This document shows, one piece after another, positions 1 to 6,882 of a stretch of 50,346 nt of DNA. The first letter of the stretch is position 1. Each line of letters opens with the position of its first letter. Below the pieces are notes generated by a model that had not been told where the DNA came from, made no database searches, and was given only the letters and a program-made list of their open reading frames with translations. The stretch spans positions 1-50,346 of the forward strand of contig JAJZPM010000022.1 of the NCBI GenBank assembly GCA_021811105.1, given 5' to 3'. Position numbers and translations under genes: made by a program. The DNA is from Nitrospirota bacterium. Its GTDB lineage: Bacteria > Nitrospirota > Thermodesulfovibrionia > Thermodesulfovibrionales > UBA6898.

Positions 1-122
1 ACTTTTTGCGCACTGGCAGATGGGAACGCTTCCTGCGGCTGGATGATGGGAGCCGGATGAGCCGAGAGGTTCACGTCCGGTTCTGCGAGGGACTGGCGGG
101 GCAGCTCCGCCGGTCTACTCAC
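1..122 (+). ncRNA. 3' end of an inner group II intron (domains V and VI)
   Basis: Domain V lies at about 50-88. It has an AGC triad at 51-53, outer arms AGCCGGA and TCCGGTT (one G-U pair) and an inner GAGCC/GGTTC helix capped by a GAGA tetraloop. Domain VI follows at about 92-113 as ACTGGCGG/CCGCCGGT. The sequence then runs CTACTCAC, ending in the AY dinucleotide expected at a group II 3' splice site. From 123 onward the DNA encodes the middle of a different intron's reverse transcriptase. The rest of the inner intron lies outside the window, so its class is not determined. Confidence 0.75.
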
Positions 123-707
123 CGTAACATCTACGTCAAAAGCATGAGGGCAGGGCAGCGGGTAATGGCCGGAATAAGCAGGTTCATAGAAGAGCGGTTG
201 AAGTTGAAGGTCAACGGGAAGAAAAGCGCGGTGGACTATCCTGAGAGGCGGAAGTTTCTCGGTTTTTCCTTTTACCGGAAGGAAGAGGGAGTACGGGTGA
301 AAATGCACCCGAAATCTCTGAAACGGTTTAAGGATAAAGTGAGGGAGATTACGTCGAGGAGCAAGGCACGGAGCATGGAGGCTCGAATTAGAAGGCTGAA
401 TCAGGCGGTACATGGCTGGCTCGGCTACTTTCGGATAGCGGACATGCGGGGGCATTGCGAGAAACTGGACAAGTGGATAAGAAGGCGTCTGCGCATGTGC
501 TATTGGAAGCAATGGAAGAAGATCAGGACGAAACGCGATAATCTCGTGCGTCTCGGATTGGACGACCAAAAGGCGTGGCAGTTTGCCAACACAAGGAAAG
601 GCTGCTGGCACACTTCCAATAGTCCCATCTTATCCACAACCCTTAGCAACAGGTACTTTAGCCGAGCAGGTCTTATCGGACTTCTCGATATTTACAGATC
701 TTTATAA
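123..707 (+). CDS. ltrA-like: Group II intron reverse transcriptase/maturase, C-terminal part
   Basis: This is the C-terminal part of a group II intron-encoded protein, which reverse-transcribes intron RNA and helps it splice. The visible sequence starts at RNIYVKSMRAGQRVM, which in the family directly follows the catalytic YADD motif. It continues with the RT thumb (KLKVNGKKSAV, RRKFLGFSFY), then the maturase domain X (AVHGWLGYFRIAD, WIRRRLRMCYWKQWKK) and the usual C-terminal WHTSNSPIL element. No H-N-H endonuclease domain is seen after it. The frame is open upstream to position 6, but those codons fall in the RNA domains V and VI of another intron and are unlikely to be RT protein. The N-terminal half with YADD must lie upstream of the window, separated by that inner intron. 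Confidence 0.85.
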   Translation, partial: RNIYVKSMRAGQRVMAGISRFIEERLKLKVNGKKSAVDYPERRKFLGFSFYRKEEGVRVKMHPKSLKRFKDKVREITSRSKARSMEARIRRLNQAVHGWLGYFRIADMRGHCEKLDKWIRRRLRMCYWKQWKKIRTKRDNLVRLGLDDQKAWQFANTRKGCWHTSNSPILSTTLSNRYFSRAGLIGLLDIYRSL

Positions 708-712
708 TTTAC

Positions 713-790
713 GAACCGCCGTATGCCGAACGGCACGTACGGTGGTGTGAGAGGACGGCAGGTGAACTAATCACCTGCCTCCTACTCGAT
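713..790 (+). ncRNA. 3' end of the outer group II intron (domains V and VI)
   Basis: Domain V begins six bases after the RT stop. ACCGCCGTA pairs with TACGGTGGT (one G-U), and inside it GCC pairs with GGC around a GAAC loop. Domain VI is a perfect 9-bp stem GGCAGGTGA/TCACCTGCC with an ACTAA loop that can supply the branch-point A. It is followed by CTACTCGAT. The intron therefore ends near 790 and the flanking exon begins with GGGCAG. This is the intron that encodes the RT fragment just upstream. Confidence 0.75.
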
Positions 791-886
791 TGGGCAGTTC
801 CAGCCGAGGCGATTCTGGTCCGGAAAGATGCTCGCCGCCGCCCGCCTGACCATAAAAAGCGAAAATAACCCCGTCCGCCACGCCTC

Positions 887-915
887 GTTTAAGAAAAGGA
901 GAATTGGGTTATAAT
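887..915 (+). promoter_or_regulatory. Possible promoter for the FKBP-rlmN pair
   Basis: A perfect TATAAT lies at 910-915, with a poor -35 match (TTTAAG, 888-893) 16 bases upstream. It sits 30 bases before the FKBP start. The call rests mainly on the -10 box. Confidence 0.4.
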
Positions 916-944
916 AAGAGATCCAAACCGGAAAGGAGTCTGGC

Positions 945-1379
945 ATGACAACAGTTAAAAGGGGCGATACAGTAAGGATACATTATGTGGGGAAACTGGA
1001 AGACGGGACGGTTTTTGATTCGTCCGAGGGAGGGGCTTCGCTCGAAATGAAACTCGGGCAGAGGGAGTTCATCACGGGCATCGAAAAAGCCGTCATAGGT
1101 ATGAGTGTCGGCGAAAAGAAGACCGTAGCGATCCAGGCGGAGGAAGGATATGGTCCGCATCGCAAAGAGAAGGTCTTCGAATACGACCGCAGCAGGCTCC
1201 CTGAGGGGTTTGCCCCGGTGGTCGGACAGCAGATGCAGATGTTTCGCGCCGACGGTCAGCCTGTTCAGGTCACGATTATGGATTTTTCAGACAGCACCGT
1301 GACAATGGACTGCAACCATCCTCTTGCGGGCAAAGACCTTATATTCGAGATTACGCTCGAGGAGATTGTCGCGCAGTAA
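945..1379 (+). CDS. slyD: FKBP-type peptidyl-prolyl isomerase, SlyD-like
   Basis: This is a cytoplasmic peptidyl-prolyl cis-trans isomerase and likely folding chaperone of 144 residues. The N-terminal FKBP half shows VRIHYVGKLEDGTVFDSS. It is followed by the GIEKAVIGMSVGEKK segment and an inserted flap-like stretch (GYGPHRKEKVFEYDRSRLPE) typical of SlyD-type FKBPs. The chain returns to the FKBP fold at NHPLAGKDLIFEITLEEI. There is no signal peptide and no His-rich metal-binding tail like that of E. coli SlyD, so a role in nickel handling is not supported. GGAAAGGAG is the ribosome-binding site. rlmN starts seven bases after the stop, so the two are probably co-transcribed. Confidence 0.88.
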   Translation: MTTVKRGDTVRIHYVGKLEDGTVFDSSEGGASLEMKLGQREFITGIEKAVIGMSVGEKKTVAIQAEEGYGPHRKEKVFEYDRSRLPEGFAPVVGQQMQMFRADGQPVQVTIMDFSDSTVTMDCNHPLAGKDLIFEITLEEIVAQ

Positions 1380-1385
1380 TCGAGG

Positions 1386-2408
1386 ATGCCGCAAAAAACC
1401 AACCTGAAGGGACTTTCACGCGAAGCACTCCTCCATTTTGCCGCGGAACAGGGTCTGCCCAAATACAGGGCTGACCAGCTGATCCACTGGATCTACCGGA
1501 AGCGCGCTACGGAGATACACTGCATTACTGAGTTTTCCAAGGAATTAAGGGCGAAACTCTCCGATGTTGCGTACATCAGTTCCCTCCGGCTTTCAAAGAG
1601 GCTGACGTCATCAGACGGGACAGAAAAGTTCCTTTTTTCTCTTGAGGACGGTGAGACGGTCGAGAGCGTACTTATCCCGGACAAAGACCGTCTTACCCTC
1701 TGCATATCCTCGCAAGTAGGCTGCGCCATGGGCTGCCGGTTCTGTCTTACCGGCAAACTGGGTCTGATCAGGAACCTGAAGGCACATGAAATTGTCGACC
1801 AGGTGATTTCGGTCGGGGGATCGGCGCTCCCCCGAAAGATTACGAATATTGTGTTGATGGGAATGGGAGAGCCGCTTGCGAATCTGGATGAGGTGACCGA
1901 GGCGCTCCGGAGGATCATCGGATTCGTCGGCATAGCAAAAAGGCGGATCACCCTTTCGACTGCTGGCCTCGTCCCGAAGATGGCGCTCCTTGCGGAACGG
2001 GGACCGGAGGTGAACCTTGCAGTATCGTTGAACGCGACAACTGATCAGGAGCGGGACCGGATAATGCCGATCAACAAGAGGTATCCCATTAAGTCGCTGA
2101 TCGATGCCTGCCGGCGTTTTCCGCTCGGTCCAAGGAGGAGGATCACCTTTGAATATGTCCTTATCGAAGGCCTCAACGATTCGGCCGAAGACGCCCTACG
2201 GCTCGCGAAGCTCGTAAAGGGTATCAGATGCAAGATAAACCTCATCCCCCTCAACCCTTACGCAGGGAGCGGACTGAAACGTCCTTCCGAAGGGGCTGTC
2301 CTCGAATTCAGGAATATTCTTGCCGACCTTAACCTGACTGTTTTAGTCAGAGAGAGCAAGGGGCAGGATATCCTGGCGGCATGCGGACAACTGAGGGCGG
2401 AGCATTGA
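1386..2408 (+). CDS. rlmN: Dual-specificity RNA methyltransferase RlmN
   Basis: This radical SAM enzyme methylates C2 of A2503 in 23S rRNA, and in many bacteria A37 of some tRNAs. The 340 residues match the usual family length. The iron-sulphur cluster motif is CAMGCRFC (Cys113, Cys117, Cys120). The GMGEPLANLDEV motif and the SAM-binding LSTAGLVPKM region follow. The C-terminal LAACGQL supplies the conserved Cys (about residue 333) that resolves the methyl-cysteine intermediate. The N-terminal LPKYRADQLIHWIYRK is the usual small RNA-binding accessory domain. The start lies seven bases after the FKBP stop and has only a weak, very close purine stretch, so translation may be coupled. Confidence 0.95.
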   Translation: MPQKTNLKGLSREALLHFAAEQGLPKYRADQLIHWIYRKRATEIHCITEFSKELRAKLSDVAYISSLRLSKRLTSSDGTEKFLFSLEDGETVESVLIPDKDRLTLCISSQVGCAMGCRFCLTGKLGLIRNLKAHEIVDQVISVGGSALPRKITNIVLMGMGEPLANLDEVTEALRRIIGFVGIAKRRITLSTAGLVPKMALLAERGPEVNLAVSLNATTDQERDRIMPINKRYPIKSLIDACRRFPLGPRRRITFEYVLIEGLNDSAEDALRLAKLVKGIRCKINLIPLNPYAGSGLKRPSEGAVLEFRNILADLNLTVLVRESKGQDILAACGQLRAEH

Positions 2409-2474
2409 CCCAAATCTTGTCGCCTTTATGGCTTTTTGCAGTAATGCCTTCCTCTGCGTTACGCACCACCATGG

Positions 2475-2622
2475 TTAGAATCTATCTCAAAATCGAGTTG
2501 CCTTTGCTAAGTTTGTCATACCCGCGGAGGCGGGTATCCAGGACTCCTCGAATACACTGGATTCCCGTCTTCACGGCGAGAGGAGCACTTTTGAAGAAAA
2601 TGCATTTTGAGATAAGTTCTAA
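2475..2622 (+). repeat. Dispersed palindromic repeat, copy 1, with outer inverted repeats
   Basis: The core (about 2515-2580) begins GTCATACCCGCGG and contains GGGTATCCAG and CTGGATTCCCG. The right arm is decayed. The core is flanked by a second inverted repeat: TTAGAATCTATCTCAAAAT at 2475-2493 is the near reverse complement of ATTTTGAGATAAGTTCTAA at 2604-2622. The short reading frames here are not genes. Confidence 0.6.
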
Positions 2623-2718
2623 TTCGTTCTCATATTTCTCTTTACTTGGCTGATTGCCTTCTGATAGGTTATGGATAGTGAAAAGCAGCTCGAATTCGGA
2701 TTTCTGGAGGCTGTCCTT

Positions 2719-3429
2719 TTGATAAAATCGAAAATTCTTTTTCTGATACTCGTGATTCTCTCTCTCTCGGCCTCCTGCGCAACTACCGACGGCATCAAAA
2801 ATTCGGACGCGCATTATAAACTCGGTATCGCCTATCTCAACAGCGACAAGGTCCAGCAGGCGTTCGTGGAGTTCCATAAGGCCTATGACCTGAACCCCAA
2901 CAACAAAGAAATCCTCAACGCCATCGGGATAGTCTATCTCCTGCACCTCGATGAGACAAAGAAGGCGATCGAATGGTTCGAAAAAGCGGTGAAAGAGGAC
3001 CCCTCGTTCTCCGAGGCCTATAATAACCTCGGCTATTCTTATGAGAAGCTCGGTGATTTCGAAAAGGCGCTCTCTTTTTACCGGAAGGCGCTTTCCAATC
3101 CCTTATATCCTACGGCGGAAAAGGCATATATTAATATGGGCAATGCATATTATCGCCTCGGGAAGAATGATGCTGCGCTGCAGTCCTATAAAGAGGCGAT
3201 AAAAAGGGCGCCCGGTCTCAGCCTCGGGTATTGGCGGCTGGCGCTCTGTCTGAACGCAATGGGAAGATACGGCGAGGCGTCGACTGCGATCACAGAGGCG
3301 GTCAAACTGGACCCTCTTTATCTCGGCGACCGGGAAAAGGCGGCGGAAGATCTGCGCGTCAAGAAGCTGGCGGCTAAGGGGTACGAGGAGAAGGACATTG
3401 CCGATTATCTCGAAATACTGAAATACTGA
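2719..3429 (+). CDS. TPR-repeat lipoprotein, PilF/PilW-like
   Basis: This is probably an outer-membrane-anchored lipoprotein with about five tetratricopeptide repeats. From the TTG at 2719 it begins with a short basic stretch and a hydrophobic run ending in the lipobox LSAS-C (Cys at residue 18). GGAGG at 2706-2710 is well placed for this TTG. The ATG at 2671 would put 16 extra residues before the signal peptide. TPR units follow, for example HYKLGIAYLNSDKVQQAFVE and AYNNLGYSYEKLGDFEKALS. The NPLYPTAEKAYINMGNAYY segment resembles PilF/PilW, which help assemble the type IV pilus secretin. No pilus genes lie nearby, so that role is only inferred. It appears monocistronic. Confidence 0.8.
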   Translation: MIKSKILFLILVILSLSASCATTDGIKNSDAHYKLGIAYLNSDKVQQAFVEFHKAYDLNPNNKEILNAIGIVYLLHLDETKKAIEWFEKAVKEDPSFSEAYNNLGYSYEKLGDFEKALSFYRKALSNPLYPTAEKAYINMGNAYYRLGKNDAALQSYKEAIKRAPGLSLGYWRLALCLNAMGRYGEASTAITEAVKLDPLYLGDREKAAEDLRVKKLAAKGYEEKDIADYLEILKY

Positions 3430-3519
3430 TCCGTCCGGCCTTCCGGTCCTGCCTTAGAAGTCGCGTCTCCATGCAAAGGAATCATATTTGCGATACCTTC
3501 CAAAATCTTCAGCCTGCAG

Positions 3520-3548
3520 TTGACAGATACCGTTTTCCGATATAATAT
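3520..3548 (+). promoter_or_regulatory. Sigma-70-type promoter of the OmpA-family gene
   Basis: A perfect TTGACA lies at 3520-3525. The -10 is either TATAAT (3541-3546, spacing 15) or TAATAT (3543-3548, spacing 17). It precedes a strong AAGGAGGG ribosome-binding site. Confidence 0.7.
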
Positions 3549-3578
3549 TACTCTAAATCCATATCCTAAGGAGGGAGC

Positions 3579-4538
3579 ATGAGAAGAATTTTATTGGCCT
3601 TTGTCTTTATCTCAGTCTTTGTCGCACCCTTGCTGTCATACGCTGAAATTAAGGAGGGAAGCTTCGAGGTCAACCCCTATGCAGGTTATTATTTTCCTTC
3701 GAATGAGACCCCGGACAAAGGGACCCTCGGTATCCGCGCAGGGTACAATTTTACCAGGAATTGGGGGGTCGAGGCAGCGTTCGATCATTTCGTCTCGAGG
3801 GCGGAGATGTATCACGCTGATTTGGTCTACCATATTACACCGGACGGGCCATTTAATCCGTTTTTAGTTGCCGGTGCGGGCGGCGCCTTCATCCGTGAGG
3901 GCACCGAAACCCATCTGATGGGGGACATTGGGCTCGGGTTCAAATATTTCCTGACCGACAATATCGCCTTCAGATTGGACACCAGGGGGGTGTTCACAGA
4001 ATTCAACAGCGTGGCCGTGACGGCAGGGTTTACGATAGCATTCGGCGGGAAGACTGCCGCGGCGCCACCGCCTCCTCCGCCACCGCCGCCACCACCTCCG
4101 CCGCCGCCTCCGCCTCCGCCTCCTCCTGCGGTTGAAGAGAAACCTGCGCCTCCTCCGCCGGCGCCGAAAGAGGAAGCAAAGGTCATTTCTCTCGAGGATA
4201 TTCATTTCGACTTCGACAAGGCGACTCTTACGGCCGAAGCTAAAAAAATTCTCGACGACAACATCGGGAAGATGAAAGCGGACGAGGGAATGCGGGTTGA
4301 GATAGAAGGACACGCCTGCGCCCATGGGCCGGACAAGTATAACATGGCCCTGAGTGAAAGAAGGGCGAATGCGGTGAAGGAATACCTTGTGAAGAGCGGC
4401 ATATCCGCGGACAGGCTTACCACGATCGCCTACGGCGAGACAAGGCTTGCGATGCCCGAGATCCCTACTCCTTACAACAAGGAGTCCGTAGAGGCGAAGG
4501 CCAACAGAAGAGTGCATTTTGTAGTCATCGTAAAATAG
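3579..4538 (+). CDS. OmpA-family outer-membrane protein with beta-barrel and polyproline hinge
   Basis: This 319-residue protein probably links the outer membrane to peptidoglycan. A signal peptide (MRRILLAFVF...LLSYA) is followed by an eight-strand OmpA-like barrel (about residues 24-155: FEVNPYAGYYFPSNE, GIRAGYNFTRNWGVEAAF, GLGFKYFLTDNIAFRLD). A run of 21 consecutive prolines follows (residues 163-183), then a second Pro-rich spacer. The C-terminal OmpA domain runs from about 205 (IHFDFDKATLTAEAKK, YNMALSERRANAVKEYL, ANRRVHFVVIVK). LSERRA carries the Arg that binds diaminopimelate. The loop usually written GHTD reads GHACAHG, so the Asp that normally contacts diaminopimelate is not at its expected place. 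It has a strong RBS, its own promoter and a terminator. Confidence 0.9.
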   Translation: MRRILLAFVFISVFVAPLLSYAEIKEGSFEVNPYAGYYFPSNETPDKGTLGIRAGYNFTRNWGVEAAFDHFVSRAEMYHADLVYHITPDGPFNPFLVAGAGGAFIREGTETHLMGDIGLGFKYFLTDNIAFRLDTRGVFTEFNSVAVTAGFTIAFGGKTAAAPPPPPPPPPPPPPPPPPPPPPAVEEKPAPPPPAPKEEAKVISLEDIHFDFDKATLTAEAKKILDDNIGKMKADEGMRVEIEGHACAHGPDKYNMALSERRANAVKEYLVKSGISADRLTTIAYGETRLAMPEIPTPYNKESVEAKANRRVHFVVIVK

Positions 4539-4550
4539 CCTCGAAATGAA

Positions 4551-4591
4551 AGACCCCTGACCGGTTTTTACGATCAGGGGTCTATTTTTTT
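4551..4591 (+). terminator. Rho-independent terminator after the OmpA-family gene
   Basis: A perfect 10-bp stem AGACCCCTGA/TCAGGGGTCT (4551-4560 and 4574-4583) is followed by a run of seven T (4585-4591). It lies 13 bases after the stop codon. Confidence 0.9.
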
Positions 4592-4606
4592 GTTCGAAAT
4601 GTTCCC

Positions 4607-4690
4607 TTTCGTAAAAGCGGAAACTTTTTCGCCGATCTAAGGGTCGACCGGATCAACAGGCGGGTGCACTTTGAAATAATCGCAAAATAG
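4607..4690 (+). pseudogene. Remnant of a second OmpA C-terminus
   Basis: Read in frame to the TAG at 4688-4690, this stretch ends INRRVHFEIIAK. That matches the NRRVHFVVIVK tail of the OmpA-family protein just upstream, and the nucleotide sequence is also similar. The residues before it do not clearly match the OmpA domain. It looks like the end of a duplicated or deleted second OmpA-domain gene. Confidence 0.45.
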
Positions 4691-4698
4691 TATACAAT
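4671..4698 (+). promoter_or_regulatory. Probable promoter of the FG-GAP-like lipoprotein
   Basis: TTGAAA (4671-4676) lies 16 bases before TACAAT (4693-4698), overlapping TATACA. The spacing and position fit the gene starting at 4767. Confidence 0.5.
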
Positions 4699-4766
4699 TG
4701 GACAATACGGGATGAGTGCTCCGTGGAACATCTCGGGGCCTTTGCCTTTTTGCAACGGACAGAATA

Positions 4767-6566
4767 ATGAGAGACCTGGCAGCCCAATTTTTTTCGAAGT
4801 GGACGATTGTTGTTTCGGCCCTACTTTTAGTATTCTCTTCGTGTTCGACGGAAAAAGAGATCGTGCGGCCCGTCGAGCCGCCTCCGCCTCCGCCGCGGGT
4901 TGTCAAAAAGCCGGTACCAACGCCTCCTTCCGCCCCGAAACTGCGGGTTTCCCTGCAATGCCGGGAGGACACAAGGCATATCTTTAACCGCTGCGGCATC
5001 GAAGCGCTTCCTTTTGTCAGAACGACATTCTATGATATGGACGGCGATGGGGCGGAGGAGTTGATAGCCGGCAGCAAGGACGGATCGCTCCGTCTCTACA
5101 AGAATCACGGGACGGCCCTGGACCCTGAATGGAGATTGAACGAGGATTATTTTCGGGGCGTATCGTCCGGTGCTTTTTCCGCTCCTGCCGCAGGTGACAT
5201 AGATGACGACGGAAAGCCCGAGATCATTGTAGGCACTGGAGGTTTTTCGTCCGACTCCGGAAGAGTGCTTATCTTCAGGAATGTCGGTACTGCAGCCGAG
5301 CCCATGTGGAGGAAGGTGGAGATGCCGGAAATACGGGTCGGCAACGATGCGGCCCCTGCGGTCGTCGTAACGGGCAAGAAAGGCAAGCCGGACCTTATCG
5401 TCGGGAATTCGGAGGGCCACCTTTTCCTTTTCAGGAACGTCTCGAAGAACGGGCATATTGAGTTCAGGAAAGATGCAGCCTTTTTCAGGGGGGTCCGTCT
5501 CGGAATGTACATAGTGCCCGCGGTATCCGCGAAGGGCGACAGGACCTATCTCATGGTGGGAAATGACATGGGGAAACTCTATCTTTTCGAGCACGCAAAC
5601 GGAAAGAGGGGGGGCTGGAGCAGGACAACGCTCAGGATATCGACCCCGAGTTTTGCCTCACCGTCTTTCACCAGAACTTCCGACCCGCTGGGTCCGGACC
5701 TGGTAGTGGCTGACGGAAGCGGACAGATCCGGTATTTCAGAAACGCCAAAGGCAATTTCCGGGAATGGGAAGAATCGCCGTCCCTCTTTGCCGGACGTAT
5801 TATGCCTGGTCCTGTCTGCACGCCCGTGATGGCTGACCGCGGCGACGGACGATGGATGACTTCCGGAAATATCGACGGCGAAATGAAATTTTTCGAATTC
5901 AATTCCCCGGCCGAAGGGATGCTGCCCGTGGAAAGAAAACAGTTTTTCAAAGGTATCAAGCTTTCGGGGTTTTCTAAAGGGGTGCTCACCGAATGGCAGG
6001 GGAAGACCCTCCTGGTCACCGGGCAGCAGGACGGCCTTGTTAGGGCCTTCATGAATTCCGGCAATATGGAAAGACCTTCATGGAACGAACAGAAGAATTT
6101 CTTCGCCGGACTCCCAAAGATGCTGCACGCCTCGCCCGCGATATTCGATCTCGACGGGGACGGCAGCTGGGAATTGATTGTCGGCGATGTCGACGGCCGT
6201 GTGCAGGGGTTCCGCTATAGGACCGGATCTGATGGAAGCCCGTCATGGGAAAGGATAGGCGGTGTCTTTGACCGGGTGAAGGTCGGCCGGTACGCTTCAC
6301 CGGCCTTCGTGCGGGACGCAGGTACGATTTATCTGCTGGTGGGGGAGCAGGATGGAAGGATCTCCATTTTTACGGCAAAAGACGACCCTTCAAAGGCACA
6401 CGTGTTCAAGCCCGATGGTTTTATTGAGGGCATCCTCGTCAAAGACCACAGTTCTCCATCGGCGGTGACAGGAAACGGAGGGATCGAGCTCGCCGTCGGA
6501 GATTATGACGGCAATCTGAGGCATTTCGCCTGTAAGAAGGTCTTTGTCGAGGCGAAGGGGAAATAG
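4767..6566 (+). CDS. Large lipoprotein with FG-GAP/VCBS-like beta-propeller repeats
   Basis: This is a predicted surface or periplasmic lipoprotein of about 599 residues. The ATG at 4767 gives a clean signal peptide ending in the lipobox VFSS-C (Cys26). A GTG at 4716 would add 17 residues. A proline-rich linker (PPPPPPRVVKK) follows. The rest is about ten units of the type DxDGDGxxELIVGxxDGxLRLFRN, for example YDMDGDGAEELIAGSKDG, DIDDDGKPEIIVG, DLDGDGSWELIVGDVDG and IELAVGDYDGNLRHF. Between units an aromatic-aromatic-x-G motif recurs (YFRG, FFRG, LFAG, FFKG, FFAG). Several units keep the DxDxDG calcium-binding loop. Such repeats form beta-propellers. No enzyme domain or partner gene points to a specific function. 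Confidence 0.8.
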   Translation: MRDLAAQFFSKWTIVVSALLLVFSSCSTEKEIVRPVEPPPPPPRVVKKPVPTPPSAPKLRVSLQCREDTRHIFNRCGIEALPFVRTTFYDMDGDGAEELIAGSKDGSLRLYKNHGTALDPEWRLNEDYFRGVSSGAFSAPAAGDIDDDGKPEIIVGTGGFSSDSGRVLIFRNVGTAAEPMWRKVEMPEIRVGNDAAPAVVVTGKKGKPDLIVGNSEGHLFLFRNVSKNGHIEFRKDAAFFRGVRLGMYIVPAVSAKGDRTYLMVGNDMGKLYLFEHANGKRGGWSRTTLRISTPSFASPSFTRTSDPLGPDLVVADGSGQIRYFRNAKGNFREWEESPSLFAGRIMPGPVCTPVMADRGDGRWMTSGNIDGEMKFFEFNSPAEGMLPVERKQFFKGIKLSGFSKGVLTEWQGKTLLVTGQQDGLVRAFMNSGNMERPSWNEQKNFFAGLPKMLHASPAIFDLDGDGSWELIVGDVDGRVQGFRYRTGSDGSPSWERIGGVFDRVKVGRYASPAFVRDAGTIYLLVGEQDGRISIFTAKDDPSKAHVFKPDGFIEGILVKDHSSPSAVTGNGGIELAVGDYDGNLRHFACKKVFVEAKGK

Positions 6567-6668
6567 AACAGCCTATCCTATCGTTGCATTGCGGCAGATC
6601 CCGAAGGCCTTCAGAACTCGACTATGCCTTTTTTCAGTACACCCGTTCTCTATTCATTCTCCTTTTCT

Positions 6669-6736
6669 GTCATGCCCGCAGGTCGTAAGCGGGCATCCAG
6701 TGCCTTCTGGATTCCCCGGTCGCGCCGGGGAATGAC
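6669..6736. repeat. Dispersed palindromic repeat, copy 2
   Basis: It begins GTCATGCCCGCAGG, contains GCGGGCATCCAG and CTGGATTCCCCGG, and ends CCGGGGAATGAC. It is built from two adjacent hairpins with GTCAT/ATGAC ends. It belongs to the same family as the repeats at 2475, 26364 and 33236. Confidence 0.75.
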
Positions 6737-6813
6737 TATGATTTTATTGTCATACTTTTTTGAGTCGGTTAGTGAGTGAGCATTGGACAGTATTCCGGGC
6801 CGATGTCGAAAGA

Positions 6814-6822
6814 TGTTATAAT
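6814..6822 (+). promoter_or_regulatory. Extended -10 promoter element
   Basis: TGTTATAAT matches the extended -10 consensus TGnTATAAT and lies 60 bases before the glutaredoxin-like start. Confidence 0.35.
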
Positions 6823-6882
6823 TAAGAGTATTTGCAACTATTTTTTACGGCTTGCGAAGGGTGGAAGGAAGATAGAAAAGGA

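Larger units (their letters stand above)
6567..6882. other. Intergenic region with palindrome copy 2 and a -10 box
   Basis: No protein gene is supported in these 316 bases. They hold a dispersed palindromic repeat (6669-6736) and, at 6814-6822, an extended -10 element TGTTATAAT that may drive the glutaredoxin-copA pair. No convincing -35 box is visible. Confidence 0.5.

Noticed and set aside
6-122. N-terminal 39 codons of the open RT frame
   Set aside because: They fall in structured domain V and VI RNA of the inner intron and have no RT similarity.
2381-2653. 90-codon frame after rlmN
   Set aside because: It overlaps rlmN and runs through the palindromic repeat. The peptide is typical repeat translation.
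3864-4517. Long minus-strand frame opposite the OmpA-type gene with Arg and Gly runs
   Set aside because: It is the reverse reading of the proline run and the OmpA domain. It has no ribosome-binding site or family match.
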